Below are positions 33,925 to 44,459 of a DNA stretch of 64,000 nucleotides, in pieces. The stretch is from positions 33,493,541 to 33,557,540 of the forward strand of contig NC_091931.1 of assembly GCF_041260155.1 (NCBI RefSeq). Reading direction: 5' to 3'. A program made the position numbers and the translations under genes. This DNA comes from Ptychodera flava. Lineage: Eukaryota > Hemichordata > Enteropneusta > Ptychoderidae. How positions within the stretch are numbered: the stretch's first letter is position 1; every line of letters starts with the position of its first letter. A model generated the notes under the pieces. It was not told the origin of the DNA. It saw only the letters and a list, made by a program, of their open reading frames with translations, and did no database searches.

Positions 33925-36900
33925 TCATCTCCTTTGATGAATAATATCAGACAGTCCATTTTCAACAAGTTGAAGATCCTCCACATCATCCTTGATTACA
34001 TTTATAAGATGTCGAATACCTTCTTGCTGCTGTTTCAGATGCTGAAATTGAGAGATAAAAAGTGCATGTTAATTTTTAAACATGGACTTTCAGATTTTCT
34101 GATCCTGTGCCAAATATAACAAGAGACTTAGGAACAGTGTTTGCAAGGCTTATAAATATTTCAACATAATTTAGGGAAAAGGATAGGTAAAATGAGCTTG
34201 TTTTCCATAAAAAATATTAATAAGACATCTGATGTTACAGTGATTGTCCCTTTAATGATTTACATACAGTACTTGCTGGGATGGTGCTCAAAGTGAATCC
34301 GACAGTCTACCTGTTTAATTTCCTCTTGAAGTGCCAGATCTATTGAATACCGTGCTTCATTCCTGGCAGCAGACGCCTGACTTTGCATTCTAATCTGTGA
34401 CATCATCTCATTGAGACGTCCCTTGGAAAAATAAGGAAGGAAAAGTATTACAACGTTTGTGCATACTGTATTTCAGCAATAATGTACCCCCTCCTGGCCC
34501 ATAATGGATGAAAGCAAACTTTGCACTCCATAATGTACTTGGTTTTTGCCTCGTACATTATGTTATGCAAAGTTTCGTTTCGTACATTATGGGCCAGGAG
34601 GGGTAAATTATTGATATCATTTTATAATTTTGGTGATGCCAATATGGTGAATTTACAGATGTAAGAAACATATGGGGCCACAATGCTGGATAAGATACAT
34701 TATCAGTAATCATCTGGGAAATGTCACAAAATTAACTGCATTGACAAAGCTATAATATAATAACAAATATGGTTAAAGCCACATTTGAAATACATTAATT
34801 ATGATAAAGATTCATGGATTGTACATTCTTGATGTCTTGGCCACACTGTGAATCTGCTCTATTACGGTCAGTACACTGAGGCTCAGTGTACCCTCCAAGC
34901 CAATATGACATGCCAGGATGCAAACAAATTGCTGGTGACGCAAACAAATGTGTTGGTTTACATGTAAAGATATAGGGGTGATGCAAAGAATTTTCCACAA
35001 AATCCAAAAATTGACACAAAATTTTCAGAAAGACATGTTTCTTAGAGCGCACACTGCTGAGGCTTGGTCTTTGATTCATGAAGAACATGAAAAATGTTGA
35101 CATGTAATTACTGATGAATTTTCCAACAATGATAAAATGGAAGCACTATTATTAAATAGAACATATATGTAGGGACCTGTACGTGAAAGGATTAAAACAT
35201 GATTCACCCACACTCTACAGTACAAGCACCATGAATGATACATCTCTGCTTACCTTGAACTGTGTTGGAGCATTGAGTTCTGCCTGGATGGATTCAAGCT
35301 GTACTCTCAACTGTTCCTCTTCAACTTGAATGGCCAGGCCACTCTTCCTGTATACTTCCTGTGCCAGCATGATCTGTGTGAAAACCATTGGTCAACGGAT
35401 TAGGAACACATTCTAAGATGCAGTGTGAAATCAATACCTAAGACATCAGTGGTCGTACATTTGCATGTATTGTTCCGGGGTGGGGGGAGGGTATACAGTT
35501 CATGGATTTGCAAGTATGAAAAGTAGGGCAGTTGCTGCTGTATGTATGAGTGTGATACAGCAGACTATCACAGACCCTTGTTGGCTGCTCCATATGACCC
35601 TCGCCAGCTCTGATTTTAAGTTTAGGTGGCCTTGCCTAGTGAGCTGGTGTAGCTATGCCTTGGCGTTGGGACTGGCTTAGCCAGACCATTGTGGGCACAT
35701 GGGTGTAGGTAAGAGATCAGAAGATACATAGTGAACCAGGAACTGTAAGCGAGTTGGGAAGTTATAAGGGAGCCAGGGTGATCTCTTTATTGTGGTTTCT
35801 GAACAAACTTGTGACAAAACCCGATTGGTGTTCTAACAAAGTTAACCTTACCTGTAAGATTTTATGTGATAATTCAGCATGCTTCCTCTTGTACTCAGTA
35901 AGCTTGGCTTGGATGGTTGCCTGGTTCCTCTGCAGGGTGGCGATGTCATCTGAAATTATCTGGGAAAACACATTTTCCATTGATGAATTGAAATAAACCT
36001 GGCTAGTCTCAATATTATTGAATCTTACAAACTTGACACAAAACACACAGTCCTTATGCTACCTTAGTACACAGCAGTATATTATCTGTATTGTGGACTT
36101 GCATTCGTTTTTCATATATCAATCACAGTGTCAAAATTGTTTAAGATCTAAAAGTCCACACATTCACATGGCTTAGTAGATGAAAGATTTACAGCTGTAG
36201 GTACAACAATCATGGGAAATTGATGATGCTAGAACTGTGACCTTCAGCCAGTGACAAATACTCAACAACAAAATAATGATAACAGATTACTGTTAAGTCA
36301 ATATCCTTGATCAAGTCCAAAAGAAGGGCACATAGTACATCACTGTCGGTGTTGACCACCTCATCAGGCAGTATACATGAAGATATCTGAAGAGAGACTT
36401 ACATTGAGTCTGCCTTGATGTTGCTTGTTTTGGTGTTCCTGGTGTTTGAATCTGCTGTTCAATTCACTGAAGCCAACCATTGGAACTGGTATCATGCTGA
36501 AATGAACATACAAGAATCAACTGTACATCCAGTAGATGTATTGCAGGCTAATATCCCACTCTGGCTATGGAAGTCAAACAAAACATTGGAAGACAGATGC
36601 TTGTAGAAATGAACCACAAAGATATTTTGCAGTGAAAATGAAAGGAAGTGCAACCATGGCAACAAAGGGTCAAAGGCCATCATGTACCTAGCAATGATTA
36701 TCTGATAAGATTGCTCAAAGAATTTTTTTACAGTGAGAGCATGTGGAAAAAATATCCATTTTTGAGGTGATGCACCTCAAAAAACCTTCATGTATATATA
36801 CCGCAGTAGGCAATATATTTTTAAATTCATGAGCATATATTTAACTGGGAAAATGTTTTATAACAAAGTGTGTGGAGCAGGACTCTCACCTTTCAGGATT

Positions 36901-39900
36901 TGGATTGTCAAGTTTGGCTTGTCTCCATAGCCTTGGATCATAACCTGTTGAAGAAATCAGATGACATCATGAAAGTCTTCTGAATTGATCACTCAATGAT
37001 GTAAATCACATTCCATAGCATTCTGTATACTTTCCCCAACTGGTCGGCGAACATGTTATTTGTATCCATAAATATTTTTACCACTTGTGCAAGCGTCAAA
37101 CAAAAAAGAAAACAACATTGTGGCTATAATATCTCCCGGTAAACATGTATTCTGTTTATTCTGCCCTACTCTCATACTCTCATAAGTTTTATTTCAGTTC
37201 TGTCAAGTAAGAACTCTTCTTGTCGTGATACCATGGATTGTCGACAGGGTTCACTTGTCTGTATCACACATTGAGAGAGGGGTAACTTCTTCCCCAACAC
37301 AGCATATGTAAATCTCCCTGAAATAACACTTTGTAACAAATCAAAGTAGATTGGAAGAGACCACTCACCGGAGGGTGGATTGTCTAGATACTGTTTCAGC
37401 TGTGCATCTGTTAGCTCTGTCTTGGCAACCGTGTTCTCCACTCCCAGGGATGTGAGTTGAGTTTTGCTTGTGGCCTGATTCAGAAAGTTATTCAAGTCTG
37501 TGGCAGTGACTCGTTTGGTTGCTCCTGTCGGCAATCTCTCTTGTACATAGATGAGTACCTCAGTCCTATTTTGATGGAAATAATCAACAAAACTAGCTTG
37601 GTAATGGCAAACAGCACAAGGCTTTTACAGAACAGTGTGTATGAAAGGTACCTAAGAAGGTAAAGTAGGTATTGGTACAATATGGCAAGAAATTTTGTAT
37701 AACATAAGCAAGCCGATCATTCAGATTAAAATTTTTTCCATACTTTTCTAGTCTACTGCTTGTTGGGCTCATTTTGAAGCTCTTGGAGTAAGTAAATATT
37801 TCAATCTTAGTTTTTTTGACTGTCAAAAAAAATGTTATTTTTCCCCACAGAGATAACACAGGGACAGCAGCCATTTTGAATTTTAAATATCTGTAAATGT
37901 TAAGTAATTTGTTTCTCTAGTTCAAAACTTTGCGAAGTGACCCCTGATTTTTTTTCTTGATTAGGTACAAGAATGACCAATTGACCTTCAATAAATATTA
38001 GCATGTTCATACTTGATAGTCGAATAAGTAAATGAACAAATAAGTACATAAATGAGTAAGTACATAAATACTGAAATCATAGCAGGCTCAACTGTTCTAA
38101 AATACTGGTCCACGGTCCCTCTGGCCCCTCACCATAATCACACATCAGCATGACTTTTATCACGCATGTCAACCATGCAAACGTTTTCTTCCCAAATAAA
38201 ATCCACGTACAAAAAGAATTACTGATCACAGACAGCTAGTAATCAACATCAGAAGTCACATTGTATACATGGCTTTACAATGACTGTCAATGATGATCTG
38301 GTCTTTTCTTACTTGTCATCAGGCAGTGCCCTCACACCTTCAACACAAACAGACAGAGTGGGTTTGCTGCCCAGTATTCTGAACAGGCTATCCACCAGCT
38401 GCTGCTGTTGCTGTTTGATTTCACTTGCTTTCCTTTTGATCACTAGCGCCACCAGGCCGTCTTCATTCTTCGATGTTGGTTTACAGCTGTAACCCACAGT
38501 CTAAAATATAGAGAGAACAAGTCACCAGGTTAGATTAGATAAGTATGTAATTTTTAGACAACTACAGGTTTAGTTTCTCCTCATACAGCCAAAGTTCAAA
38601 GCCAGTAGAGATACATGTATGTGTACATGAGACATTTAAAAAAGTGAATTTCTGCAAAAAATGATGCACTGGATAATTAGGTCTGCATGTACCTTGAACC
38701 TGCAGAATGGATTATCGGGTGTGAAGTTTACTGATGCATTCTGGGTGTAATATCCTTTACCAGTTCCCCAGAAAGCCTGTATTTGATTCCATTTGGCAAT
38801 GAGTACGTCTCTCTCATCTCCGTAAATCACAGGTAGGTGGAGAGCGCTGGCTGTATTCACCAGTACATTGGCTTGGTTGTTTCCTGAAGCATGAACGGGA
38901 AGTAAAAGTGAGTATGTGTGTTTTCGTCTGTGGAATTTAAGCATTCCACAACATATGAAAGAAACTGTGTTTCAGAAATTCTCGAGAATATAGAAAAATA
39001 CAGAAAACATTTGTGGCAAATTGAAATATGGAAATTGACCTCAGGAACATATAATGGACAGATAGAATGCAAAATTTGGGTTACAACTGAACATAAACAT
39101 TGGTGATGTTACACAAAGTTAATGTTCTTGATTTTGAATACGTAAAAGAATGTTTGCTGACAAAGGCACTAATTAGGACTGACATGAAATGGTATCTATG
39201 GCAACTATCTTATATTCTCATGAGGTATTAGAGACATTGGGTTGTTGAGCTGGCTAGGCTAGGAAAACTAATATTCCACATCCAATGTTCATACTTTGCA
39301 TACATTATTCAATTCAAGACAGCACAGCGGGAGGCTAGACTGTCGATGGTTTGGTAAATATCGCTGAGCAAAGGTGAGCATACTTGGTTATGTATGGTCT
39401 AGAACTACCAATTTTCAGACTTGGAATGGTGATTTTTTCATCCTAATGGCTCAAATGGTCAATGAATATCAATGGATTTGTAAAACAAAGACACAAGACC
39501 AGCACAGCAGACTGCAGGATCACTGGATTTTACTTTGACAATGGTCTTCCGACCAGCAGATTCTGAATCAGCAATGTTCACACTTGCTAAGCAAAGATAT
39601 CTACCTGTTAAAATGTAGAAACTACTCAGTCACCTGCAAGTCCAGTGCCGAAGCCTGTACCGAAACCAGTGCCGCCGACGCCTAAACCAGTGCCGAGGCC
39701 AGTAGCAGCGCCTAAACCTGTACCAAGACCAGTGCCAGCTGTACCTAAGCCAGTACCAAGGCCAGTGGTTCCTAGTCCACCAGTACCAGTCAAGCCTCCA
39801 GTGCCAAGGCCCCCTAAGCCACCTGTTAAACCACCTCCCAGGCCAGTGCCAAATCCTACACAGGATAAAAATTTTGAATGAATCATTATTGAGATTATTG

Positions 39901-42234
39901 CAAAATTATCAGATATTAATTGTACAGAAGTAGGGACTGTTTTCTTCATATGATTGCAAACAATTGAGACATTACTGACAAGAATTTCACTTCCAAAAGA
40001 CATATTGATGTTAACATCTAAGTTAGTGTACATTTGCACACGATGTGAAATGACTGTGGCTTGGCTGAGGTATCTAAAACAGCGTCTCACACACCCATGA
40101 GACAGTTATGGGGTTATTTATTGATATTCTTTCACACTCAGCTCAAACCAAAGGTAATTCACAAACGCATCCCCACCCCACCCTCATTTCCTCTTTGCTT
40201 CCCTCTCCCTTTTCTTCTCCTTAAAAAAAAAATACCTTCAAGGACATTGTGCTCATATTTGGTTTGAATTGGTCCATCAAGAAATATTTAAACCAGAAAA
40301 ACAAGAATAACAAAAGTAAATAAGGTCTGAAACTTTAGGTACTGTACGTCATCTTTGGGAACAGGATTTGCAGAGGAATGATTCAACACAGTCCTTCATG
40401 GTTTTAGCAGGTCTGCCAATATGTATCAGTTCATAAACAACACAGAAAAAGACTCAAGGTCAGAGGAGTTGCCTGTTTCAGTCACTGGCATACCACCACT
40501 CCTGCACATTTGCAGGATTTCCCCTTTTTCTTACCTCATTTGCATATTTTTGACACTGATATGTTCATTTGAACAACATCACATCTCAACCCCTGGGTCT
40601 ACCTGTACAACAAATACTAAGATGGTAGGTGTGGCGGTTTGGGAGTTTTTGCGCGTGATGGACATACATCCGCACATACATACATACATACAGACAGACA
40701 CCACCGACTCACCATATGAGCTCTTTTTGGTATTTATATACAAATCAAATATGAGATAAAAAACAACTACCCTTCCTAGAGGACACTGTCAATCCTGACG
40801 ATACCTACCAGTACTAGATGAAGGGAATGTGAACGTTGAGGTGGTTGGAGCTGTACTTGCAGTGCCACCAAATGGAAATGCTGCTGAAGTAGTGGTAGTT
40901 GAAGTGCCTAAACCACCAAACAATGATGGAGCAGTTGTCTTGGTGGCACCAAAACCACCAAAGCCAGTGGTCCCTGTGTGTATGAAAGAAACAACATATT
41001 TATTTTAACATTTGGGCTGTTTTAAGCTTTGGACTTTACAACTAATAGCTTGGTTGGTATAAAGCATATAAACAGATGTATACAATGTTGATGCATTAAA
41101 ATACTGGTAATCACAAAAAAAAAAAAAAAAAAAAAAAAAATTCCATTGCTTCCACATTTAGAAAAAAAAAGAGTGAGACAATAGAAAAAGAAATGTTGCC
41201 ATAGTGGCAGGGGAAAAATTGCTGCCATACCTATTTCCTCTACAGCACCCCCTGAAATCAAATGGACCTCCACTAAAGACCCTTTAGAGAAAAACTTTAC
41301 GAATAGTAGACTGCAAGTTCAACAGTAGCCAAAAGGAGATTTAAGTTCGGTCATGGAGGTTGTGGTACCTCCATGGTTCGGTCACGGACAAGGAGAACCT
41401 TGTCTGTAGTTCAGTACACCGTGGGGTACACCCCTTTCAACATATGTACCGTGTACAAGGAAACTGGAGAGGGATGCTAATACAATGGCATCTTTGGGAC
41501 AAAGGCTTGTTTACTCGCATCCTTCCTTATGGAGCCGTCATTATTTACGGCCTGAGGGGTGGGAGGAATCTGAGGGGGGAATCACTCAAAAAAGCTACAA
41601 GGGTGTGCTCAAAATGTGGAGAGAAAGAAGGGGGAATTACTCAATTTTTGGTGCAAAATAAATTGAAACACCTCTAAGATGGGGTGGAGTTATTTTAAAT
41701 TTCAGTTTCGATTGAAACACCTCTCAGATGGGGGACTTAATCGAAATTTCAGAGTTTCCGATGGACGACCCCCAGGCCGTAAATAATGACGGCTCCCTTT
41801 AAGGGATAGCACATACATGTTGAAGTAGCTATAACCATGGAAATACTGACACACAAGCCAAGACTGTACACTTCGCTTTCGGCCTTCGCCATGAAAAGAG
41901 TCTCCAAAAATCTCCTTGGGCAAAAATATACTTCGTCTAAGGATTAGGCTACTGACACACAGACATTCGACACAATGCAAGCAAACCGTCACTGATGCAA
42001 CCAGTAATAATATTATCACTGTAATCAGTTACGGTTTGCTTGCATGGAGTCGAATGCCTGTGATTGTAAACCGATACTGTGACAGGGCTGTTCTGAATAG
42101 TACAGTAGTATGAAGATAAGTGCGCAAACTTTACCTGTAGTTGTAGTTGTTGCCCCAAAGCCAAATGCTGGAGTTGCAGAAGCTGTTCCGGTCGCTGGTG
42201 TCCCGAATGACGCAGTTCCAAATGAAAATGACAT
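33925..42234 (-). CDS. NUP54: Nucleoporin p54 (NUP54), complete, 12 exons
   Basis: Exons in transcript order: 42234-42135, 40973-40809, 39855-39634, 38883-38693, 38500-38313, 37565-37369, 36944-36890, 36496-36403, 35959-35852, 35373-35254, 34421-34311 and 34041-33925. Every junction keeps phase, giving 555 codons plus stop (human 507). NUP54 sits in the NUP62-NUP58-NUP54 channel complex and lines the transport conduit with FG repeats. Residues 1-88 are FG-rich (MSFSFGTASFGTP, GFGGFG, SLFGGLG). Residues 89-162 (exon 3) are GTGLG repeats. The folded part starts at VNTASALHLP and includes GDERDVLIAKWNQIQAFWG, NPFCRFKTVGYSC, LPDDKTEVLIYV and GYDPRLW. From about residue 375 it is coiled coil (LNAPTQFKGRLNEMMSQIRM, HLKQQQEGIRHLI). 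The extra length lies mainly in the FG/GTGLG part. The introns hold MITEs. Confidence 0.97.
34477..34613. mobile_element. Palindromic MITE, family C, copy 2 (NUP54 intron)
   Basis: The arms are CAATAATGTACCCCCTCCTG at the left, continuing GCCCATAATG, and inverted CATTATGGGCCAGGAGGGG at the right, followed by TAAATTATTG. The spacer contains AAACTTTGCA and its inverse TGCAAAGTTT, so it folds almost end to end. It is the same family as 20939-21064. Confidence 0.75.
37650..38000. mobile_element. TTAA-type MITE, family A, copy 5 (degenerate, NUP54 intron)
   Basis: The order CTACTGCTTGTTGGGCTCATTT..GAAGCTCTTGGAG..GATAACACAGGGACAGCAGCCATTTTGAA..AAGTGACCCCTGATTTTT matches the copy at 57460. The terminal TTAA sites are not preserved. 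Ends are approximate. Confidence 0.6.
40276..40765. repeat. Dispersed repeat, family B, copy 2 (NUP54 intron)
   Basis: It matches 20358-20930 in the same orientation over most of its length, including GTAAATAAGGTCTGAAACTT, the CTCCTGCACATTTGCAGGAT phrase, a CATA/CAGA run and a closing GAGCTCTTTTTGGTATTTAT. It has no ORF. Confidence 0.7.
41115..41140. repeat. A26 homopolymer (NUP54 intron 1)
   Basis: An uninterrupted run of about 26 A. No LINE or SINE body was recognised immediately upstream, so a retroposon tail is possible but not shown. Confidence 0.85.
41530..41797. mobile_element. Short Harbinger-like MITE (GGAGCCGTCATT ends)
   Basis: GGAGCCGTCATTATTTACGG at 41531 is inverted as CCGTAAATAATGACGGCTCC ending at 41796. 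TTA precedes and TTT follows, a slightly decayed TWA duplication. The subterminal phrases GGGGGAATCACTC and GATTGAAACACCTCTCAGATG recur in each half with G tracts. It is a small relative of 21839-24215. Confidence 0.7.
41952..42063. mobile_element. Palindromic hAT-like MITE (CACAG ends), NUP54 intron 1
   Basis: The arms are GACACACAGACATTCGACAC followed by AATGCAAGCAAACCGT, and inverted ACGGTTTGCTTGCATGGAGT followed by CGAATGCCTGTG. The termini resemble the element at 44205. No 8-bp target duplication is visible. It lies about 70 bp downstream of NUP54 exon 1. Confidence 0.65.
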
Positions 42235-42640
42235 CTCTAATCACAAAACCGCGCGATTTTAAAACATATAGCGTGTCGATCAGGACATCTCATCCCCACC
42301 ACATTGAAAACGTATTCAGAATCTGACTACTTGATAGACTATTTGATAAAAAACCGGTCGAGATAAATCAACTCAAAGGTTGATATCTATTGCTGCCACA
42401 ATCTATTTACCTGGCTAATTGAGTAAGAAATTATAAATTTGATGTCTTCACAAAGAAATTAGACATATGTGTTTAAACTATACCGAGGAGACGAGTTAAG
42501 AAGCGATGTATTTCTGGATCTGAGCCACAGTCTGCTTCTGACGCTAAGTCTAACAAATGGTTGGGTCATTGGGTCATTTGCCACACCGTCTTCGATAGGT
42601 CGCCTGGTGCTGTGTGTTGTTGCGAGTACGAGTTCGCCTG
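42235..42640 (-). promoter_or_regulatory. Putative NUP54 5' untranslated region and promoter
   Basis: This is unique sequence directly upstream of the NUP54 start codon, with scattered CG dinucleotides and no clear TATA box. Placement alone supports it. Confidence 0.25.
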
Positions 42641-42655
42641 CCTGCGTTCGGTTCC

Positions 42656-42800
42656 CAGACACTTCGCACCAAAACCACTTCGCACCATACCATCTCGTCC
42701 CATACCATTTCGCACCAAAACCACTTCGCACCAAAACAACCTCGTACCAAAACCACTTCGCCCCAAAAGTCATGTCCCCAAACCACTTTGCCCAAAACTT
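42656..42800 (+). repeat. Minisatellite, unit ACTTCGCACCAAAACC (forward block)
   Basis: About nine 15-17 bp units such as CACTTCGCACCAAAAC, with variants TTCGCACCATACCATC and CTCGTACCAAAACC. The reverse complement appears at 43118-43190 and 43977-44066 on the far side of an hAT hairpin. The ORFs on both strands (PKPLRTK.., RSGFGAKW..) come from the repeat. Confidence 0.85.
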
Positions 42801-43117
42801 ATCGCTAACTGGTAAAGCTGAAAATAACCACCTTCTGTCATCCTGGGACTGAAATCTTGAAAGTGTACGCATTTCGCGAAATTGACATCGTGCAATTCCG
42901 CGCAAGGCACCTGGAGTTGTAGCATTTGCGTGTTTCTAAGTTTCTTATTCTATCGCTTATGGTTTCATGCAACCTTGATGCATGGACCTCCATGCTTGAT
43001 GCAACAATAAATGGTTTGTGGTAGCCAAAATGTCCTAACACATTAATGCTTCCAAGTTGTAGGTAAAAACAACCTTATTATACGTCGTAACATCGTTGTT
43101 TCAGGACGAGTTGACGG

Positions 43118-43190
43118 TACTATACTTTGGTCGAAGTGGTTTTAGTGCGATGTGGTACTTGGGGCGAAGTGGGGGTGGGCGAAGTAGTAC
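43118..43190 (-). repeat. Same minisatellite, reverse orientation, left fragment
   Basis: Units such as GGTCGAAGTGGTTTTAGTGC and GGGGCGAAGTGGGGG are diverged reverse complements of the 42656 block. The array is cut by the hAT insertion at 43198. Confidence 0.75.
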
Positions 43191-43197
43191 TTGGGAC

Positions 43198-43976
43198 CAC
43201 AGGCGTGCTGTTTTCTGGGTAGTTTCTATAAGTGTAGTTTATTCTACGTTTCGACGTTCTCACAGGCGTGCTGTTTTCTGGGTAGTTTCTATAAGTGTAG
43301 TTTATTCTACGTTTCGACGTTCTCTTCCGTAGCCTAATCACCAAGGTAAGAAACAGAATTATCCGGCCTGCCAAGAAAACTGCACGTTCTAGTCGAAAAA
43401 TAAGCACAAATCCTTCATTGAGTTACCTAGTTAGATGCGGAAGGATCTCGGCTGTCCAAAAAACACACTCATGTCACGATAAAATGACAACTTCAGGAGA
43501 AATCTGCCGTGTTTTGACAAACTAGGCATTTCTGGCGTCCAACGTTGTAATAACGCAACTCATTATCATAATTGTACGCCGTCCGCATCGCTGATTGGTC
43601 CGTGAGCAACGCCATCAACGGCATCAGACTGAGATGCACCACTTTCTATGTGCAGACACCGTCCATTATGTTAATGAGTTGCGTTATTACAACGGTGGCT
43701 ATCAGAAACGCCGATGTTGTCAAAACGCGGCAGATTTCTTCGAAAGTTTTCATTTTATCGTGACATGAGTGTGTTTTTTGGACAGCCGAGATCCTTCCGC
43801 ATCTAACTAGGTAACTCAATGAAGGATTTGTGTTTATTTTTCGACTAGAACGTGCAGTTTTCTTGGCAGGCCGGATAATTCTGTTTCTTACCTTGGTGAT
43901 TAGGCTACGGAAGAGAACGTCGAAACGTAGAATAAACTACACTTATAGAAACTACCCAGAAAACAGCACGCCTGTG
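43198..43976. mobile_element. hAT-like fold-back element with ~310-bp arms and 8-bp duplication
   Basis: The ends are CACAGGCGTGCTGTTTTCTG and its inverse. CTTGGGAC flanks both sides (43190-43197 and 43977-43984), the 8-bp duplication of hAT elements. The arms (to about 43565 and from about 43663) are nearly identical inverted copies. The loop is about 100 bp of CG-rich unique sequence. The left terminus is tandemly duplicated: a 63-bp unit starts at 43198 and again at 43261. There is no transposase, and the open frames on either strand mirror each other. Confidence 0.9.
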
Positions 43977-43984
43977 CTTGGGAC

Positions 43985-44066
43985 GAGGTGGTTTTGGTAC
44001 GAAATGGTTTTGGGACGAAGTTGTGTGGGGCGAACTGGTTTTGGTGCGAAGTGTCTGGACCCCCCT
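43985..44066 (-). repeat. Same minisatellite, reverse orientation, right fragment
   Basis: GGTTTTGGTACGAAATGG, GGTTTTGGGACGAAGTTG and GGTTTTGGTGCGAAGTGT continue the array interrupted at 43190. The last unit GTGCGAAGTGTCTGG mirrors CCAGACACTTCGCAC at the start of the forward block, so the two blocks are borders of one inverted structure. Confidence 0.8.
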
Positions 44067-44098
44067 GCGTTCGACACACTTGAACTCATAGTGAGTTG

Positions 44099-44157
44099 AT
44101 TCGGCAAGACTGAAGATGTGTTGACACAAACTTAGCGTCAAAGAAATTTTGTTTTGA
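44099..44157. repeat. Dispersed sequence shared with 63944-64000
   Basis: TTCGGCAAGACTGAAGATGT and then GACACAA..TGTCAAAGAAATT..GTTTTG recur at the right edge of the window with few changes. It lies just outside the minisatellite border. It probably belongs to an unidentified element. Confidence 0.7.
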
Positions 44158-44204
44158 ATTATTAGTAACGTACGGTTACACGCGTGGTGCGGTTAGGCCC
44201 TAGA

Positions 44205-44399
44205 CACACAGGCCTTTATTGCATCAGTGACCACAGTCACTCGTGAGCTATTCAGCTCTGGGACTATTCGCCCCATAGACGTGTGTACATAAAGGTTTTT
44301 TTCTCGCTTTGGGACGAATAGTCCCAGAGCTGAGTATAGCTCACGAGTGACTGTGCATTGACGGCTAGCGGTTCGCCTGCATTGAGTCAAATGCCTGTG
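44205..44399. mobile_element. Palindromic hAT-like MITE with 8-bp duplication
   Basis: Ends are CACACAGGCC and GGCATTTGACTC-type inverse (ATGCCTGTG). GCCCTAGA is repeated directly at 44197-44204 and 44400-44407. Inside, CAGTCACTCGTGAGCT..CAGCTCTGGGACTATTCG is mirrored by CGAATAGTCCCAGAGCTGAG followed by AGCTCACGAGTGACTG. Confidence 0.85.
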
Positions 44400-44459
44400 G
44401 CCCTAGAGTTAGGGTTTTTTGCTGCGGGTCCGTAGCCTAGCCAGTGACGATGATAGTTA

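Noticed and set aside
35754..36046. Plus-strand ORF opposite NUP54 exon 9
   Set aside because: The minus strand encodes the conserved NUP54 coiled coil (IISDDIATLQRNQATIQAKL) between proper splice sites.
39645..39881. Plus-strand proline-rich ORF (PKPVPKPVPP...)
   Set aside because: It is the antisense of NUP54 exon 3, which has family identity, phase-matched splice sites and the correct order on the minus strand.
42459..42905. 148-codon minus-strand ORF with GAKWFWYEVVLVRSGFG repeats
   Set aside because: It is a translation of the 15-17 bp minisatellite and has no flanking gene structure.
43120..44099. Matching ORFs on opposite strands (MLIFRLERAVFLAGRI and MFIFRLERAVFLAGRI)
   Set aside because: Both arms of the hAT hairpin give the same peptide because they are inverted copies. 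There is no transposase motif.
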